NCBI GenBank assembly: GCA_028706295.1
Contig: JAQWBQ010000016.1
Span: forward strand, 1-63,447
Origin: Bacteroidales bacterium
GTDB lineage: Bacteria > Bacteroidota > Bacteroidia > Bacteroidales > FEN-979
Direction of reading: 5' to 3'
Length of the DNA stretch: 63,447 nt
Program-made: the position numbers and the translations under genes
Notes under the pieces: generated by a model
The model's input: the letters and a program-made list of their open reading frames with translations, nothing else
Told to the model about the DNA's origin: nothing
Database searches by the model: none
Part shown: in pieces, positions 9,287 to 18,500 of the stretch
Numbering within the stretch: the first letter of the stretch is position 1
Layout: each line of letters starts with the position of its first letter

Positions 9287-9979
9287 TTATTTATTACCAA
9301 GGTACAGGGTGTAGCCGGCTGTAAAGCCAGCCGACTGACTTCTGGCTACGACAAAAGGATCTTCCAGTACATCACTCAATCCATACTGGTAATTCAATTT
9401 TATACCGACCGCCCCCGGGCCCAGTTTGTAAAAAACTCCGAACTCGGCCCGCCAGGTTACATCCACCTCGTTAAACCTCGAAAAAGGCATAAAAAACCTG
9501 CTATAAGGTCCCGAAAATAATGATCCTTCATTGGGCGCTCCGATCGCAAAATCAATTTGTGGACCGGTTGCGATCTGGATCCCGAACCGGCTGTTGCGGA
9601 TCGCAAAGCGGTAACCAATGAGTACTGACAATCCGCCGTAATGCTGTCGTGCCGGAGTGTACCAGATGTAACCAGTGGAATCTGTGAAGTCGACTTCTGC
9701 AAATCCCTTTTGACAATAATGAAATCCGGGAGATAGGTAAATTCCTTTACCAAGAGATATCTCCGTTTGAATTGCAACCTGGATCGATCCAACATTGCTG
9801 TAAATATTCATCGAATCGAGCAGGTGATCGAGGCGGCCGATGCGGGGGTACTCTGCAATGCTTGTAAATGTACCCAAAAAACCTGCCTGTAATCCAATGC
9901 CATTCTGAGCGCTGGCTTGACTTATCGCACAGGCGATTGTAATGAAAATCAGCTTTCTGATACGGATCATAATTATCAT
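9287..9979 (-). CDS. Outer-membrane beta-barrel protein
   Basis: Signal peptide (IRIRKLIFITIACAISQASAQ) followed by alternating hydrophobic/aromatic strands typical of eight-stranded Bacteroidota PorT/OmpA-like barrels, for example GIYLSPGFHYCQKGF, GLSVLIGYRFAIR and a final strand ending GYTLYLGNK. It is 230 aa from ATG 9979; an ATG at 9970 would give an equally good signal peptide. The gene sits between the activase and the dehydratase on the other strand. Its function is unknown. It could be a small porin or a structural barrel. Confidence 0.75.
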   Translation of the reverse strand: MIIMIRIRKLIFITIACAISQASAQNGIGLQAGFLGTFTSIAEYPRIGRLDHLLDSMNIYSNVGSIQVAIQTEISLGKGIYLSPGFHYCQKGFAEVDFTDSTGYIWYTPARQHYGGLSVLIGYRFAIRNSRFGIQIATGPQIDFAIGAPNEGSLFSGPYSRFFMPFSRFNEVDVTWRAEFGVFYKLGPGAVGIKLNYQYGLSDVLEDPFVVARSQSAGFTAGYTLYLGNK

Positions 9980-10046
9980 GTTTTCTAACGACTGTAAGAA
10001 TCCTAAAAACAGATCCTGTTTGGTCGGACATCGATAAAACTATTGA

Positions 10047-10054
10047 CAAATATA
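10047..10054 (-). promoter_or_regulatory. Bacteroidota -7 box (TATATTTG on the minus strand) for the barrel gene
   Basis: CAAATATA on the plus strand reads TATATTTG on the minus strand, 67 bases before the ATG at 9979. Confidence 0.4.
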
Positions 10055-10105
10055 CAATATCCCAGTTTTGTTATACCGAAATCGGAACTTGTCCGAAATG
10101 ATTGG

Positions 10106-10136
10106 ACTGCAGTTTATCGCGGGATTACTGCAGTAA
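10106..10136. promoter_or_regulatory. Pair of ACTGCAGT palindromes, candidate operator upstream of hypD
   Basis: ACTGCAGT occurs at 10106-10113 and again at 10127-10134, exactly 21 bases apart, which places both on one face of the helix. The second copy extends to a perfect 12-base palindrome, TTACTGCAGTAA (10125-10136). It lies in the 317-base gap between the barrel gene and hypD, about 105 bases before the hypD -7 box. No regulator gene is adjacent. Confidence 0.4.
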
Positions 10137-10239
10137 ACCGAATAAGGCTTTCAATTTTCATCAAGATGCAAATAATTCAGGATGAAATTTGCGCCATATC
10201 TTAAATCCAATGACGGCCGTGAGTGAATACTTTTTGCTC

Positions 10240-10247
10240 TAAATTTG
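10240..10247 (+). promoter_or_regulatory. Bacteroidota -7 box (TAAATTTG) of hypD
   Basis: TAAATTTG fits TAnnTTTG, 49 bases before the ATG at 10297. The rest of the 9980-10296 gap shows only the twin palindromes and the minus-strand box listed separately. Confidence 0.45.
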
Positions 10248-10296
10248 CATTCTGTGCAAGAAATGTTGTGCGAAGATTATAAAAAATCCCTTGACC

Positions 10297-12741
10297 ATGA
10301 CCGACCGTATTCAACGATTGAGAGAAAAAAGCCTGAATGCTGTGAACTGTATTTCGGCGGAACGTGCGATGCTGATCACAGAATTCTATGAGACCGGCAT
10401 TGACCGTGAAGTCTCAGTTCCGGTCATGCGCGCACTCAGCCTGAATTACTTTCTCACTCATAAAAAGTTATGCTTCAACGAAGGTGAATTGATTGTCGGA
10501 GAGCGGGGCCCCGCTCCAAAAGCGTGTCCCACTTTTCCCGAGATCTGCGTTCATACACTGGAGGATTTGGATATTCTGAATACCCGGAAGAAAGTTTTTT
10601 TCAAAGTCGATTCCGAAACACGCAAACTTTATGAGGAGCGGATAATACCCTTCTGGACTGGCAGGAGCAACCGCGACCGGATCATGCGGACACTGCCCGG
10701 GGATTGGCTGGATTCCTATAAAGCGGGCATTTTCACCGAATTTCAGGAACAACGGGGTCCGGGTCATACCGTTGCCGGTGATAAAATTTACCATAAAGGT
10801 ATGCTTGACCTGATTGATGAAATCCATGAATCGTACCATCGAATCGATCTTTTAGAGGATCCTCATGCACTTGAGAAACAGGAGGAGCTTAAAGCTATGG
10901 AGATAGCCGCCAACGCCCTGATTATGTTTGCAAACCGTTATGCTGACTGGTTGCTGGAACTCTCTGAGGTTCTTCCTGACAGTAGTATTTCCGAATATGA
11001 AATGGCAGGTAATCCAATGCACTTTGGAGAGAGGTCCCGTAAAAAAACATCATCTGAATTTTCCCGACGCAAAAAAGAGCTCAGAAAGCTTGCTGGTATT
11101 TGCAGAAAAGTTCCTGCCAACGCCCCGACCACCTTTCACGAAGCGCTTCAATACTACTGGTTTGTACATCTGGGTGTGATTTCTGAATTGAATCCCTGGG
11201 ATTCGTTCAATCCCGGTCGTCTCGACCAACACCTTTTTCCCTTCTATCAACGGGAGATTGAAGCCGGAACCCTTACGTCTGAATCCGCAGTTGAACTACT
11301 TCAATCGTTCTGGATCAAATTCAACAACCATCCGGCTCCTCCGAAAGTGGGGGTGACAGCTCAGGAAAGCAATACCTATACTGATTTTTCACTAATCAAC
11401 CTGGGTGGCATCAAACCCGATGGTTCCGATGCGGTAAATGAACTCACCTACCTGATACTCGATGTAATTGAAGAAATGAGACTGTTGCAACCCAGTTCAA
11501 TGGTACAGATATCCAAAAAAAATCCGGATTCATTCATTCATCGGACCTTAAAAATTACCAAAACCGGGTTCGGCCAACCCTCTTTTTTCAACACCGATGC
11601 GATCGTTATGGAGTTGGTCAGGCAGGGAAAAGAGATAACCGATGCCCGGAAAGGGGGCGCCAGCGGGTGTGTCGAAGCCGGTGCATTCGGAACTGAAGCC
11701 TATATCCTGAGCGGCTATTTTAACTTGCCAAAGATCCTTGAGATCACTTTACATAATGGATTTGATCCCCGGACAGGAAAACAGATCGGACCTGAAACAG
11801 GTTCTCCCGAAGATTTTGCCACATTCCGTGATCTCGTCAATGCATTCCATCTTCAACTCAACCATTTCATCAACATCAAAATCAGGGGTAACAACCTGAT
11901 TGCACAAACTTTTGCCCATTATCTGCCTGTCCCCTTTCTCTCCCTGATCATTGATGATTGCATTGCAAATGCCACAGACTACAACGCGGGAGGGGCGCGA
12001 TATAATTCGACCTATATCCAGGGTGTCGGGCTGGGAAGTGTGACCGATTCGCTTACAGCCCTGAAGTTTCATGTCTATGAAAAAAAGACCATCAGCATGA
12101 AAGGAATGTTAAAAGCGCTTACCCGGAATTTCGAAGACTTTGATGATTTGCATGCATTGCTGCTGTTTGAGACTCCGAAATGGGGGAACGACGAAGATGA
12201 GGCTGATGATCAAGCCAGGCTGGTGTTTGATCTCTTTTTTCAAAGCGTTGATAACCGGCCCAACGCTCTGGGGGGCAGGCACCGGATCAACATGCTTCCA
12301 ACCACCTGTCATGTTTATTTCGGAAGCGTTATTGGAGCCTTGCCCGATGGAAGAAAAGCAGGAATGCCACTTTCCGAAGGAATTTCACCGGTTCAGGGTG
12401 CCGACACCAAAGGTCCGACGGCGGTATTGAATTCAGCGGCAAAAATCGATCATATCCGGACCGGGGGAACCCTTTTAAACCAGAAATTTACACCTGACTT
12501 CTTTAATGACGAGACCGGAATTCGGAAAGTCTCCGCATTGATCCGATCCTATTTTAAAATGGATGGGCACCACATCCAATTCAACGTGGTGTCGGCTAAA
12601 ACATTACGCGACGCCCAGAAACACCCGGAAAAGTATCGTGATCTGATCGTCAGGGTCGCAGGCTACAGTGATTATTTCAATGATTTAGGCGAGGATCTAC
12701 AGAACGAAATTATCAGGCGCACCGAACAGGGTCAGGTATAA
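10297..12741 (+). CDS. hypD: trans-4-hydroxy-L-proline dehydratase (glycyl-radical enzyme)
   Basis: Removes water from trans-4-hydroxy-L-proline to give 1-pyrroline-5-carboxylate, which P5C reductase can convert to proline. ATG 10297 (MTDRIQRLREKSLNA) is preferred to the TTG at 10291. The sequence closely follows the HypD family as I remember it: ELIVGERGPAPKA, NNHPAPPKVGVTAQES, QPSSMVQISKKNPD, GGASGCVEAGAFGTEAY with the thiyl Cys458 and Glu460, and the glycyl-radical loop IVRVAGYSDYF with Gly789 near the C-terminus. At 814 aa it is about 25 residues longer than usual, the extra being a polar stretch near residues 222-255. The glycyl radical implies anaerobic function. Assignment within the family is by motif memory; other amino-acid or polyol dehydratases are less likely. 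Confidence 0.85.
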   Translation: MTDRIQRLREKSLNAVNCISAERAMLITEFYETGIDREVSVPVMRALSLNYFLTHKKLCFNEGELIVGERGPAPKACPTFPEICVHTLEDLDILNTRKKVFFKVDSETRKLYEERIIPFWTGRSNRDRIMRTLPGDWLDSYKAGIFTEFQEQRGPGHTVAGDKIYHKGMLDLIDEIHESYHRIDLLEDPHALEKQEELKAMEIAANALIMFANRYADWLLELSEVLPDSSISEYEMAGNPMHFGERSRKKTSSEFSRRKKELRKLAGICRKVPANAPTTFHEALQYYWFVHLGVISELNPWDSFNPGRLDQHLFPFYQREIEAGTLTSESAVELLQSFWIKFNNHPAPPKVGVTAQESNTYTDFSLINLGGIKPDGSDAVNELTYLILDVIEEMRLLQPSSMVQISKKNPDSFIHRTLKITKTGFGQPSFFNTDAIVMELVRQGKEITDARKGGASGCVEAGAFGTEAYILSGYFNLPKILEITLHNGFDPRTGKQIGPETGSPEDFATFRDLVNAFHLQLNHFINIKIRGNNLIAQTFAHYLPVPFLSLIIDDCIANATDYNAGGARYNSTYIQGVGLGSVTDSLTALKFHVYEKKTISMKGMLKALTRNFEDFDDLHALLLFETPKWGNDEDEADDQARLVFDLFFQSVDNRPNALGGRHRINMLPTTCHVYFGSVIGALPDGRKAGMPLSEGISPVQGADTKGPTAVLNSAAKIDHIRTGGTLLNQKFTPDFFNDETGIRKVSALIRSYFKMDGHHIQFNVVSAKTLRDAQKHPEKYRDLIVRVAGYSDYFNDLGEDLQNEIIRRTEQGQV

Positions 12742-12941
12742 ATTTATGGGTAGTTCTATATCGAATTGAACAGGAACTGCACAAAATAAAATCCCGCATT
12801 ACAATATTCAGCAACACATTGATGAGCATTCATTCATGTTCATCAAGATGCTATATGGTTATACTACAACTCTTTCCTGCTCCCGTTGCAGAAGTTCCAT
12901 GATACCACACCGGTCTTTTTGCAATAATTCCTGTATCCCTA

Positions 12942-13808
12942 TCAGGACTTCTCCTTCAGGGGAATAACACCGGCCATTTCACCCAGCACATTAACCAGAT
13001 CAGCGCCTGTGGGCACTACAATTTTGGCATTGTCTTTCAATGAAGTCTCCATGGCCTGTATTTTCCGAAGGATTTGTGCATTCCCGATAAAATATTTCTC
13101 AGCGGCCTCATTGACAAGCGCGATAGCCTGGGCCTCACCCTCTGCCTTTAAAATTGCTCCTTGCTTGATCCCTTCTGCCCTTCGAATTTCTGCACGTTTT
13201 TCACCATCGGCTTTGGTTTCCGCTGCCGTTGCGAAATCGACGGCAGCTATCTTTTCGTTCTCTGCCTTGACGATCTTGTTCATGGTCTCCTGAACATCCT
13301 TGGGAGGATCGATCTCCTTAAGCTCTGTTCGGATGATTTGGATCCCCCAGCTTTTTGTCTCTTCCAGTAATGTTGCATGCAATTCCTTGTTAATCTTTCC
13401 ACGCTCGCTGTTGGCCGATTTCAGCGTCATGGTACCAATAATGTTACGAAGTGTGGTCCTTGCCAGGTTCACAATCTGGTACTCAATGCTGTTGACATTG
13501 TACTGGGAATTCTTCACACTATCCTCATCATTGTTGATCTTGAAGTAAACCTGAGCATCCACCTTGGCATTCAGGTTGTCGTTGGTGATGATCTCCTGTG
13601 GTTCCGCGTTGATCATTTTTTCAGTAATATTCACCTGGTACATCTTTTCGATTCCCGGGATGATCCAGTGAAAGCCGGGTGAAGCAAACCTGCGGTATTT
13701 GCCCAAAAATTCAATAAGCCCCCGATGGGTGGGCCTGACGATTCTGACGCCGGCCAGAAACAGAAGAATAACAACCACAACAATGGTTGTAATGACTACA
13801 TTGCTCAT
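12942..13808 (-). CDS. SPFH/Band 7 membrane protein (stomatin-like)
   Basis: One N-terminal membrane helix (VVITTIVVVVILLFLAGV), then an SPFH domain starting RIVRPTHRGLIEFLGKYRR and a helical, alanine/glutamate-rich coiled coil with AEGEAQAIALVNEAAEKYF. 288 aa is normal for bacterial stomatins, which oligomerise at membranes and modulate proteases or channels. No NfeD-type partner lies beside it. The 200 bases between hypD and this gene hold no credible gene. Its role here is unknown. Confidence 0.88.
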   Translation of the reverse strand: MSNVVITTIVVVVILLFLAGVRIVRPTHRGLIEFLGKYRRFASPGFHWIIPGIEKMYQVNITEKMINAEPQEIITNDNLNAKVDAQVYFKINNDEDSVKNSQYNVNSIEYQIVNLARTTLRNIIGTMTLKSANSERGKINKELHATLLEETKSWGIQIIRTELKEIDPPKDVQETMNKIVKAENEKIAAVDFATAAETKADGEKRAEIRRAEGIKQGAILKAEGEAQAIALVNEAAEKYFIGNAQILRKIQAMETSLKDNAKIVVPTGADLVNVLGEMAGVIPLKEKS

Positions 13809-13911
13809 AGCGAATCTCTTTAAATTTATATTTCGGATATCTCAGACAAACTTAAGAAATAAATCAACTTTTCTTATTATTTTCGTTGACACTTTTAAAA
13901 CAAAAACGAAT

Positions 13912-15561
13912 ATGACAGTCCGTAATTCTTTAATGATGATGATCCTGTTAACCCTTTTCGTTGCAGGATGCCAGCCAAAAAGTGAAAAGACCGCCCTAAG
14001 TCCTCAGGATTCGCTGATGCTGGCGAAGGTGAATGATTTCGCAGTCGTTACTTTGACGACCGATCTGGGTAAATTGACAGAAAAAGAAAAGCAAATGATA
14101 CCACTGCTTATCGAAGTTGCCGATATTATTGACAATTTATACTGGTTACAGACTCTTGGAGATAAGACCGCTTTTCTCGATTCGATAAAAGACACGATTA
14201 CCCGTCAATTCGCAGAAATCAACTATGGTCCCTGGGAACGGCTGAATGGCAATAAACCTTTTGTAGAAGGGTACGGAGAAAAACCGGCCGGAGCAAACTT
14301 TTACCCTGCTGACATGACCAAAGAGGAATTCGAAAAATGGAATGATCCCAATAAAACCAGCCAGTACACGCTGATTCTCCGTGCCGATGACCGGTCTCTT
14401 AAAGCCGTTTGGTATCATGAAGCATATAAGGATCAGATTACCCGGGCAGCCGACCTGTTAAATAAAGCGGCAGGATTTGCAGAGGATGCCGGACTAAAAA
14501 AATACCTGGAACTTCGGGCCGAGGCCTTCCTGACCGATGATTATTTTGCCAGTGATATGGCCTGGATGGATATGAAAACCAATACGATTGATTTTGTTAT
14601 TGGTCCCATTGAAAATTATGAAGATGAGCTTTTCGGTTATAAAACTTCTTACGAAGGGGTTGTGTTAGCAAAAGACCAGGAATGGAGCAAGCGGCTCGCA
14701 AAATTCGCCTCCCTGCTTCCCGAATTACAAAAGAATCTACCGGTTGATCCCAAATATAAAAAGGAGAAGCCGGGAACCGATTCTGATCTCAACGCATATG
14801 ATGTGATTTACGTTACAGGACAAGCGAATAAAGGCAGCAAGACCATCGCGATCAACCTTCCGAATGATGAAAAAGTGCAGTTGGCGAAAGGATCGAGAAG
14901 GCTTCAATTGAAAAATGCCATGAAAGCCAAATTCGACAAGATCCTGTTGCCTATTTCGGAAGTGTTAATTGATTCGGGACAAAGAGCTAACATTAAATTT
15001 GATGCATTCTTCTCCAACGTTATGTTCCACGAAGTTGCCCACGGTTTGGGCATTAAAAATACCATTACCGGCAAAGGTAACGTGAGGGAAGCATTAAAAG
15101 AGAAGTATTCCTCATTTGAAGAAGCAAAGGCCGATATTCTTGGTTTATACATGACTACCAGACTGATTGAGATGGGTGAAATCAAAGATATTACGGTTGA
15201 AGACTGCTTTATTACATATATGGCGGGACTTTTCCGCTCGGTCCGTTTTGGCGCAGCAAGTGCGCATGGGAAAGCCAACATGATGTGCTATAACTATTTT
15301 GAAGATAAAGGAGCATTCGAACGCCTTCCCGAAGGTACTTACCGGGTGAACATGGATAAGATACGTACTGCAATGAATGAATGGGCAGCCAAGGTATTAA
15401 TGATTGAAGGAGACGGTGACTACCAGGGGGCTGTTACCTACCTGGATGCCAACGGAAAGATCAGGGAGTCACTTCAGGCAGATCTTGACCGGTTGAAAAC
15501 TGCACGGATCCCGGTTGATATCGTTTACGACCAGGGGCCAAAGGTTTTGGGATTGAATTAG
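13912..15561 (+). CDS. Lipoprotein zinc metallopeptidase, dipeptidyl-peptidase III (M49)-like
   Basis: ATG 13912 gives a lipoprotein signal (MTVRNSLMMMILLTLFVAGC, lipobox cysteine at residue 20); the open frame further upstream runs through the promoter region of the SPFH gene and is ignored. The zinc site is FHEVAHGLG (His373, Glu374, His377) followed by FEEAKADILGLY (third ligand Glu404 region), arranged like the HExxGH/EExxAD pair of M49 peptidases. The spacing between the two motifs (about 30 residues) is shorter than in eukaryotic DPP III and the first motif is the five-residue HExxH form, so placement in M49 is likely but not certain. It would act in the periplasm or on the outer-membrane surface. 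Confidence 0.7.
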   Translation: MTVRNSLMMMILLTLFVAGCQPKSEKTALSPQDSLMLAKVNDFAVVTLTTDLGKLTEKEKQMIPLLIEVADIIDNLYWLQTLGDKTAFLDSIKDTITRQFAEINYGPWERLNGNKPFVEGYGEKPAGANFYPADMTKEEFEKWNDPNKTSQYTLILRADDRSLKAVWYHEAYKDQITRAADLLNKAAGFAEDAGLKKYLELRAEAFLTDDYFASDMAWMDMKTNTIDFVIGPIENYEDELFGYKTSYEGVVLAKDQEWSKRLAKFASLLPELQKNLPVDPKYKKEKPGTDSDLNAYDVIYVTGQANKGSKTIAINLPNDEKVQLAKGSRRLQLKNAMKAKFDKILLPISEVLIDSGQRANIKFDAFFSNVMFHEVAHGLGIKNTITGKGNVREALKEKYSSFEEAKADILGLYMTTRLIEMGEIKDITVEDCFITYMAGLFRSVRFGAASAHGKANMMCYNYFEDKGAFERLPEGTYRVNMDKIRTAMNEWAAKVLMIEGDGDYQGAVTYLDANGKIRESLQADLDRLKTARIPVDIVYDQGPKVLGLN

Positions 15562-15587
15562 TCTCAAACACTTTTATTTCATGTTGG

Positions 15588-16634
15588 TCATGCCGGGTCC
15601 TGCATAAAAGGCCTCAGGAAAGAAAGTACGTTGGCAGCGAGGTAATCGGTATTGTATCCGCCTTCCATGATCACGAGAATTGGAATTTCAAGTTCGGTAA
15701 TCAGTATTTGTGATAATCTGGAGTACTCAGGTGAAGTCAGTTTGAAATCGCCCAACTGATCAAATTCAAAAGTATCAACCCCCAGAGAAACAATCAGATA
15801 ATCGACCCCGAATTTTTTAATATCCGTAACTGCACGCTGAAATACCGATTCGTATTCTTTATCGGTCGTTCCTGAAGGCAAAGGGTAATTAATGTTTTTT
15901 TCACTATTCTCTGCAACCGATCCCGTCAGATAAGGATAATTGTAATCGGGATCCCCATGAATAGAAACAAAAAGTATGTTCTCCTGGCGTTGTACAACAT
16001 CCTGGGTCCCGTTGCCATGATGAAAATCAATATCAAGAATTGCGACCTTTTTCTGACTAAATGTGGTAGCCGAACCAACGTCAATCAGATATCTTGCCGC
16101 AATAGCCGCATTGTTTAAAAAACAATATCCGCCTGAATAGTCGTACCCAGCATGATGACCCGGTGGTCTGCAAAGGGAGAACACCACTGCATCTCCATTC
16201 AAGAGATTTTGTGCTCCGGTCAGCGCGGTATAAGCTGAATGTCTTACAGCTTCCCAGGTACCCTTGACAATCATGGTGCAACTATCGGTCATGTAATAGC
16301 CGGCCTTCCCAACCGGACTTTTCCCGGGCGAATTTTGCCGGATACGGCCAAGGGCAAAGAATTCGGGCAAAACCCCTTCGCTCCATAATCCTGCTTCAAT
16401 CCAATCATCGTAAGCTGTTTCAAGGTATTTTATATACTCCTCAGAATGAACTTTAAGAAGGTGATCGATTGAGAATTCGACCGGACGAATCACCTCAATT
16501 CCAGGCAAATCCATGAGCGCTTCAAAAATCAGTTCAGCCCGGAATGGAGATTCCCCGTAATTTTCTATATGATTAGAAATAAATTCTTTGGGAGGGTCAT
16601 GCAGAATATGGTAGGGCGAATAAACAACTTTCAT
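15588..16634 (-). CDS. Histone-deacetylase-like amidohydrolase (acetylpolyamine amidohydrolase/AcuC type)
   Basis: Zinc-dependent removal of acetyl groups from acetyl-lysine or acetylpolyamines. ATG 16634 (MKVVYSPYHILHDPPKEF) is chosen; an upstream GTG at 16670 would overlap the preceding gene. Family motifs are RPPGHHAG (catalytic His pair), GYCFLNNAAIAARYL, the metal-binding DIDFHHGNGTQ, and a later GVDTFEFDQLGDFKLT with another metal ligand. The DPPKEF start is typical of the bacterial acetylpolyamine branch. It begins 13 bases after the stop of the ATPase-acetyltransferase fusion and must be in the same transcript, which makes an acetylation/deacetylation pair. The real substrate is unknown. 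Confidence 0.87.
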   Translation of the reverse strand: MKVVYSPYHILHDPPKEFISNHIENYGESPFRAELIFEALMDLPGIEVIRPVEFSIDHLLKVHSEEYIKYLETAYDDWIEAGLWSEGVLPEFFALGRIRQNSPGKSPVGKAGYYMTDSCTMIVKGTWEAVRHSAYTALTGAQNLLNGDAVVFSLCRPPGHHAGYDYSGGYCFLNNAAIAARYLIDVGSATTFSQKKVAILDIDFHHGNGTQDVVQRQENILFVSIHGDPDYNYPYLTGSVAENSEKNINYPLPSGTTDKEYESVFQRAVTDIKKFGVDYLIVSLGVDTFEFDQLGDFKLTSPEYSRLSQILITELEIPILVIMEGGYNTDYLAANVLSFLRPFMQDPA

Positions 16635-16647
16635 AAATGATCCTGAA

Positions 16648-18141
16648 TTAATCGATAATGTTGGGGTCACGCTCCCGTATATAGTTCATCAGTTCTTTTG
16701 CGATGTCGGTCACCAGTTGAATTTTACCATAATCAAGATCCACATTGTTAAGATACTGCAGGATGATAGCATCCCCGATTCTTGATTCCGGTAATATCCC
16801 TGCGAAGAAAAATCCTAATTTCTCCAACTCGGCCGTGTATTTTGCTGAGAGTGGATCTTTCAGTTTCAGAAACAGGTTGATGGCTGCCATTCCATTAAGA
16901 CAGTAGTGTCGTACCGACTTACGTATTTGCTTGATCAGGTCCTGACCAAATTCCATTACGAAAATTTCGGCACAGCCTTCCAGTTCGTTAGCACCATTGC
17001 TGATCACCGACTCCGCCCGGGTACAAACCAACTGTTCAGCAGTCGGCACCAGGTAGCGGTGATTGGCGCCAACATTACGGTACAACTTTTCAACCATTTC
17101 CTGATGGTGCGGCGGGACATAGAGATCGTAAACCAAAGGGGGTTCAAGGTACTTGAATGAAAGCAGGACACTAATCCGCTGTGTAGTATCTTCCGATATT
17201 CCCTTGAACTTCCAGGAAGCAGGGCTTGTTGCCAGCAATAATCCGCAATCGTTGATCTGAAATTTGATCATTGATTTCTGTGTAAATGGATGGTTGGTAA
17301 CTGCATAAGCATACATTCCCCTCAATTCCCGTTTTTTGGGAACAGTGAATAGATAATCAACCAACCTGTTCAGAGCGCCCTGTCCCCGGTATTCCACATT
17401 CACAAAAACGAAAGTAAGTTCCGCGATCACATCCTCGGGATATTGATACAGAAACGCGGAGTGGCCCATGAACGTCCCATCGGCAGTTACTGCTACAGCA
17501 GATATCATTTCATGCTTCCTGTTCATTTCGACCAATCGTTCCGGAAAATAGATATGATCATCAAAAAAAGTATAGCCGTGTGTTTTGTAGGCACACCGTG
17601 AAACCTCTATGGCTTCTTCCTCGGCTAATGCCCTGACCGTATAATCAATTTTTTCCTTAATGACAGCAGGTTCTTTATTCCCAGCCTGCTGATCGGTAAC
17701 GACACCCTTTTGCAGCTCATCGGGTAAAAATTTTATCATTACCGTCTCCTTGCCCTGAGTTCCCAGGTTATGGAATTCAAGATGATCCATCACATTCTGA
17801 ATCAGGTAAATACCTAAACCGGAAGTTGAAAGATCATCGAGATTCCCACTTACCTCATATTTTCTGATGCCCTCCGGGTTGAATGGGATACCCATTTCTT
17901 TAATGATGATCCTGATACCCCCTGCGATATGATCACAAATAATATCGAAGGTCGGATTCCCTTCATCATGGGTATGGATCATCACATTTGACACTGCTTC
18001 TTCAAGAGCAATATCAATCTTATTAAGTTCATCGCCTGTAAAGCCGATCATCTTGGCAATTTCCCTTACAAATTGCTGAACCAAATAGGAATATTCAAGC
18101 TTATTGGGAAATGTTAACTTAATGCTGTCGCCTTGTACCAT
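16648..18141 (-). CDS. RsbW-type ATPase fused to GNAT acetyltransferase
   Basis: Residues 1-140 form a GHKL/HATPase_c domain of the anti-sigma serine-kinase type: N-box ALEEAVSN (Glu47/Glu48, Asn52), G1-like EMGIPFNP (84-89, with Glu where Asp is common) and G2 SGLGIYLI (107-114). After a short linker (about 145-165) comes a GNAT fold with VFVNVEYRGQGALNRLVDYLF, whose RGQGAL loop (252-257) would bind acetyl-CoA. The last 160 residues look like a second, more degenerate GNAT-like half (ending near GFFFAGILPESRIGDAIILQYL). No membrane segment is seen. The downstream deacetylase and the divergent STAS gene suggest a partner-switching pathway that controls acetylation. The domains are seen; the pathway is inferred. 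Confidence 0.85.
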   Translation of the reverse strand: MVQGDSIKLTFPNKLEYSYLVQQFVREIAKMIGFTGDELNKIDIALEEAVSNVMIHTHDEGNPTFDIICDHIAGGIRIIIKEMGIPFNPEGIRKYEVSGNLDDLSTSGLGIYLIQNVMDHLEFHNLGTQGKETVMIKFLPDELQKGVVTDQQAGNKEPAVIKEKIDYTVRALAEEEAIEVSRCAYKTHGYTFFDDHIYFPERLVEMNRKHEMISAVAVTADGTFMGHSAFLYQYPEDVIAELTFVFVNVEYRGQGALNRLVDYLFTVPKKRELRGMYAYAVTNHPFTQKSMIKFQINDCGLLLATSPASWKFKGISEDTTQRISVLLSFKYLEPPLVYDLYVPPHHQEMVEKLYRNVGANHRYLVPTAEQLVCTRAESVISNGANELEGCAEIFVMEFGQDLIKQIRKSVRHYCLNGMAAINLFLKLKDPLSAKYTAELEKLGFFFAGILPESRIGDAIILQYLNNVDLDYGKIQLVTDIAKELMNYIRERDPNIID

Positions 18142-18306
18142 AATTTTTTGTATATAGGTTGTTACTGTATGGATAATAGAAAATCAGACAATAATCCATG
18201 TCGATAACCGGGCATGTAAATGTTTAAAAAACAAATAAAATTAGACAATAATTTCAAATTGGTTTCAGAATTTAGGATATCATTAAAGTTAAATCAAACA
18301 ATTTGT

Positions 18307-18314
18307 TATATTTG
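18307..18314 (+). promoter_or_regulatory. Bacteroidota -7 box (TATATTTG), likely start of the STAS transcript
   Basis: TATATTTG fits TAnnTTTG but lies 187 bases before the STAS ATG, implying a long leader. The 18142-18500 gap is AT-rich in its first half; its second half holds a short open stretch (18394-18489) that I do not call as a gene. Confidence 0.4.
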
Positions 18315-18500
18315 AACAACATAAATCAGCGGATAAACGGAGAATATCACAGCGAAGCACTTACTGAATATTCAAAGGGTTTGTTACAGAAAGGTGAATA
18401 AGAACTGGCATGAAATGGATCCGGACCGGTATTATGACACTTCTCTGGATGAAGCGCAACTTAGTAAAGAATATACAAAAAGTCACTAAATCATACAACC

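Noticed and set aside
12859-12941. Minus-strand open stretch reading IQELLQKD...MELLQREQERVVV just after the SPFH gene
   Set aside because: It has an ATG for only 13 codons and otherwise overlaps the SPFH gene in another frame. It could be a decayed tail but cannot be supported.
18394-18489. Short open frame (GTG 18394 or ATG 18415, 24-31 codons) ending 11 bases before the STAS gene, reading NKNWHEMDPDRYYDTSLDEAQLS
   Set aside because: The composition looks coding-like and the position is suggestive, but it is very short, has no family I recognise, and no clear start. Conservation would be needed.
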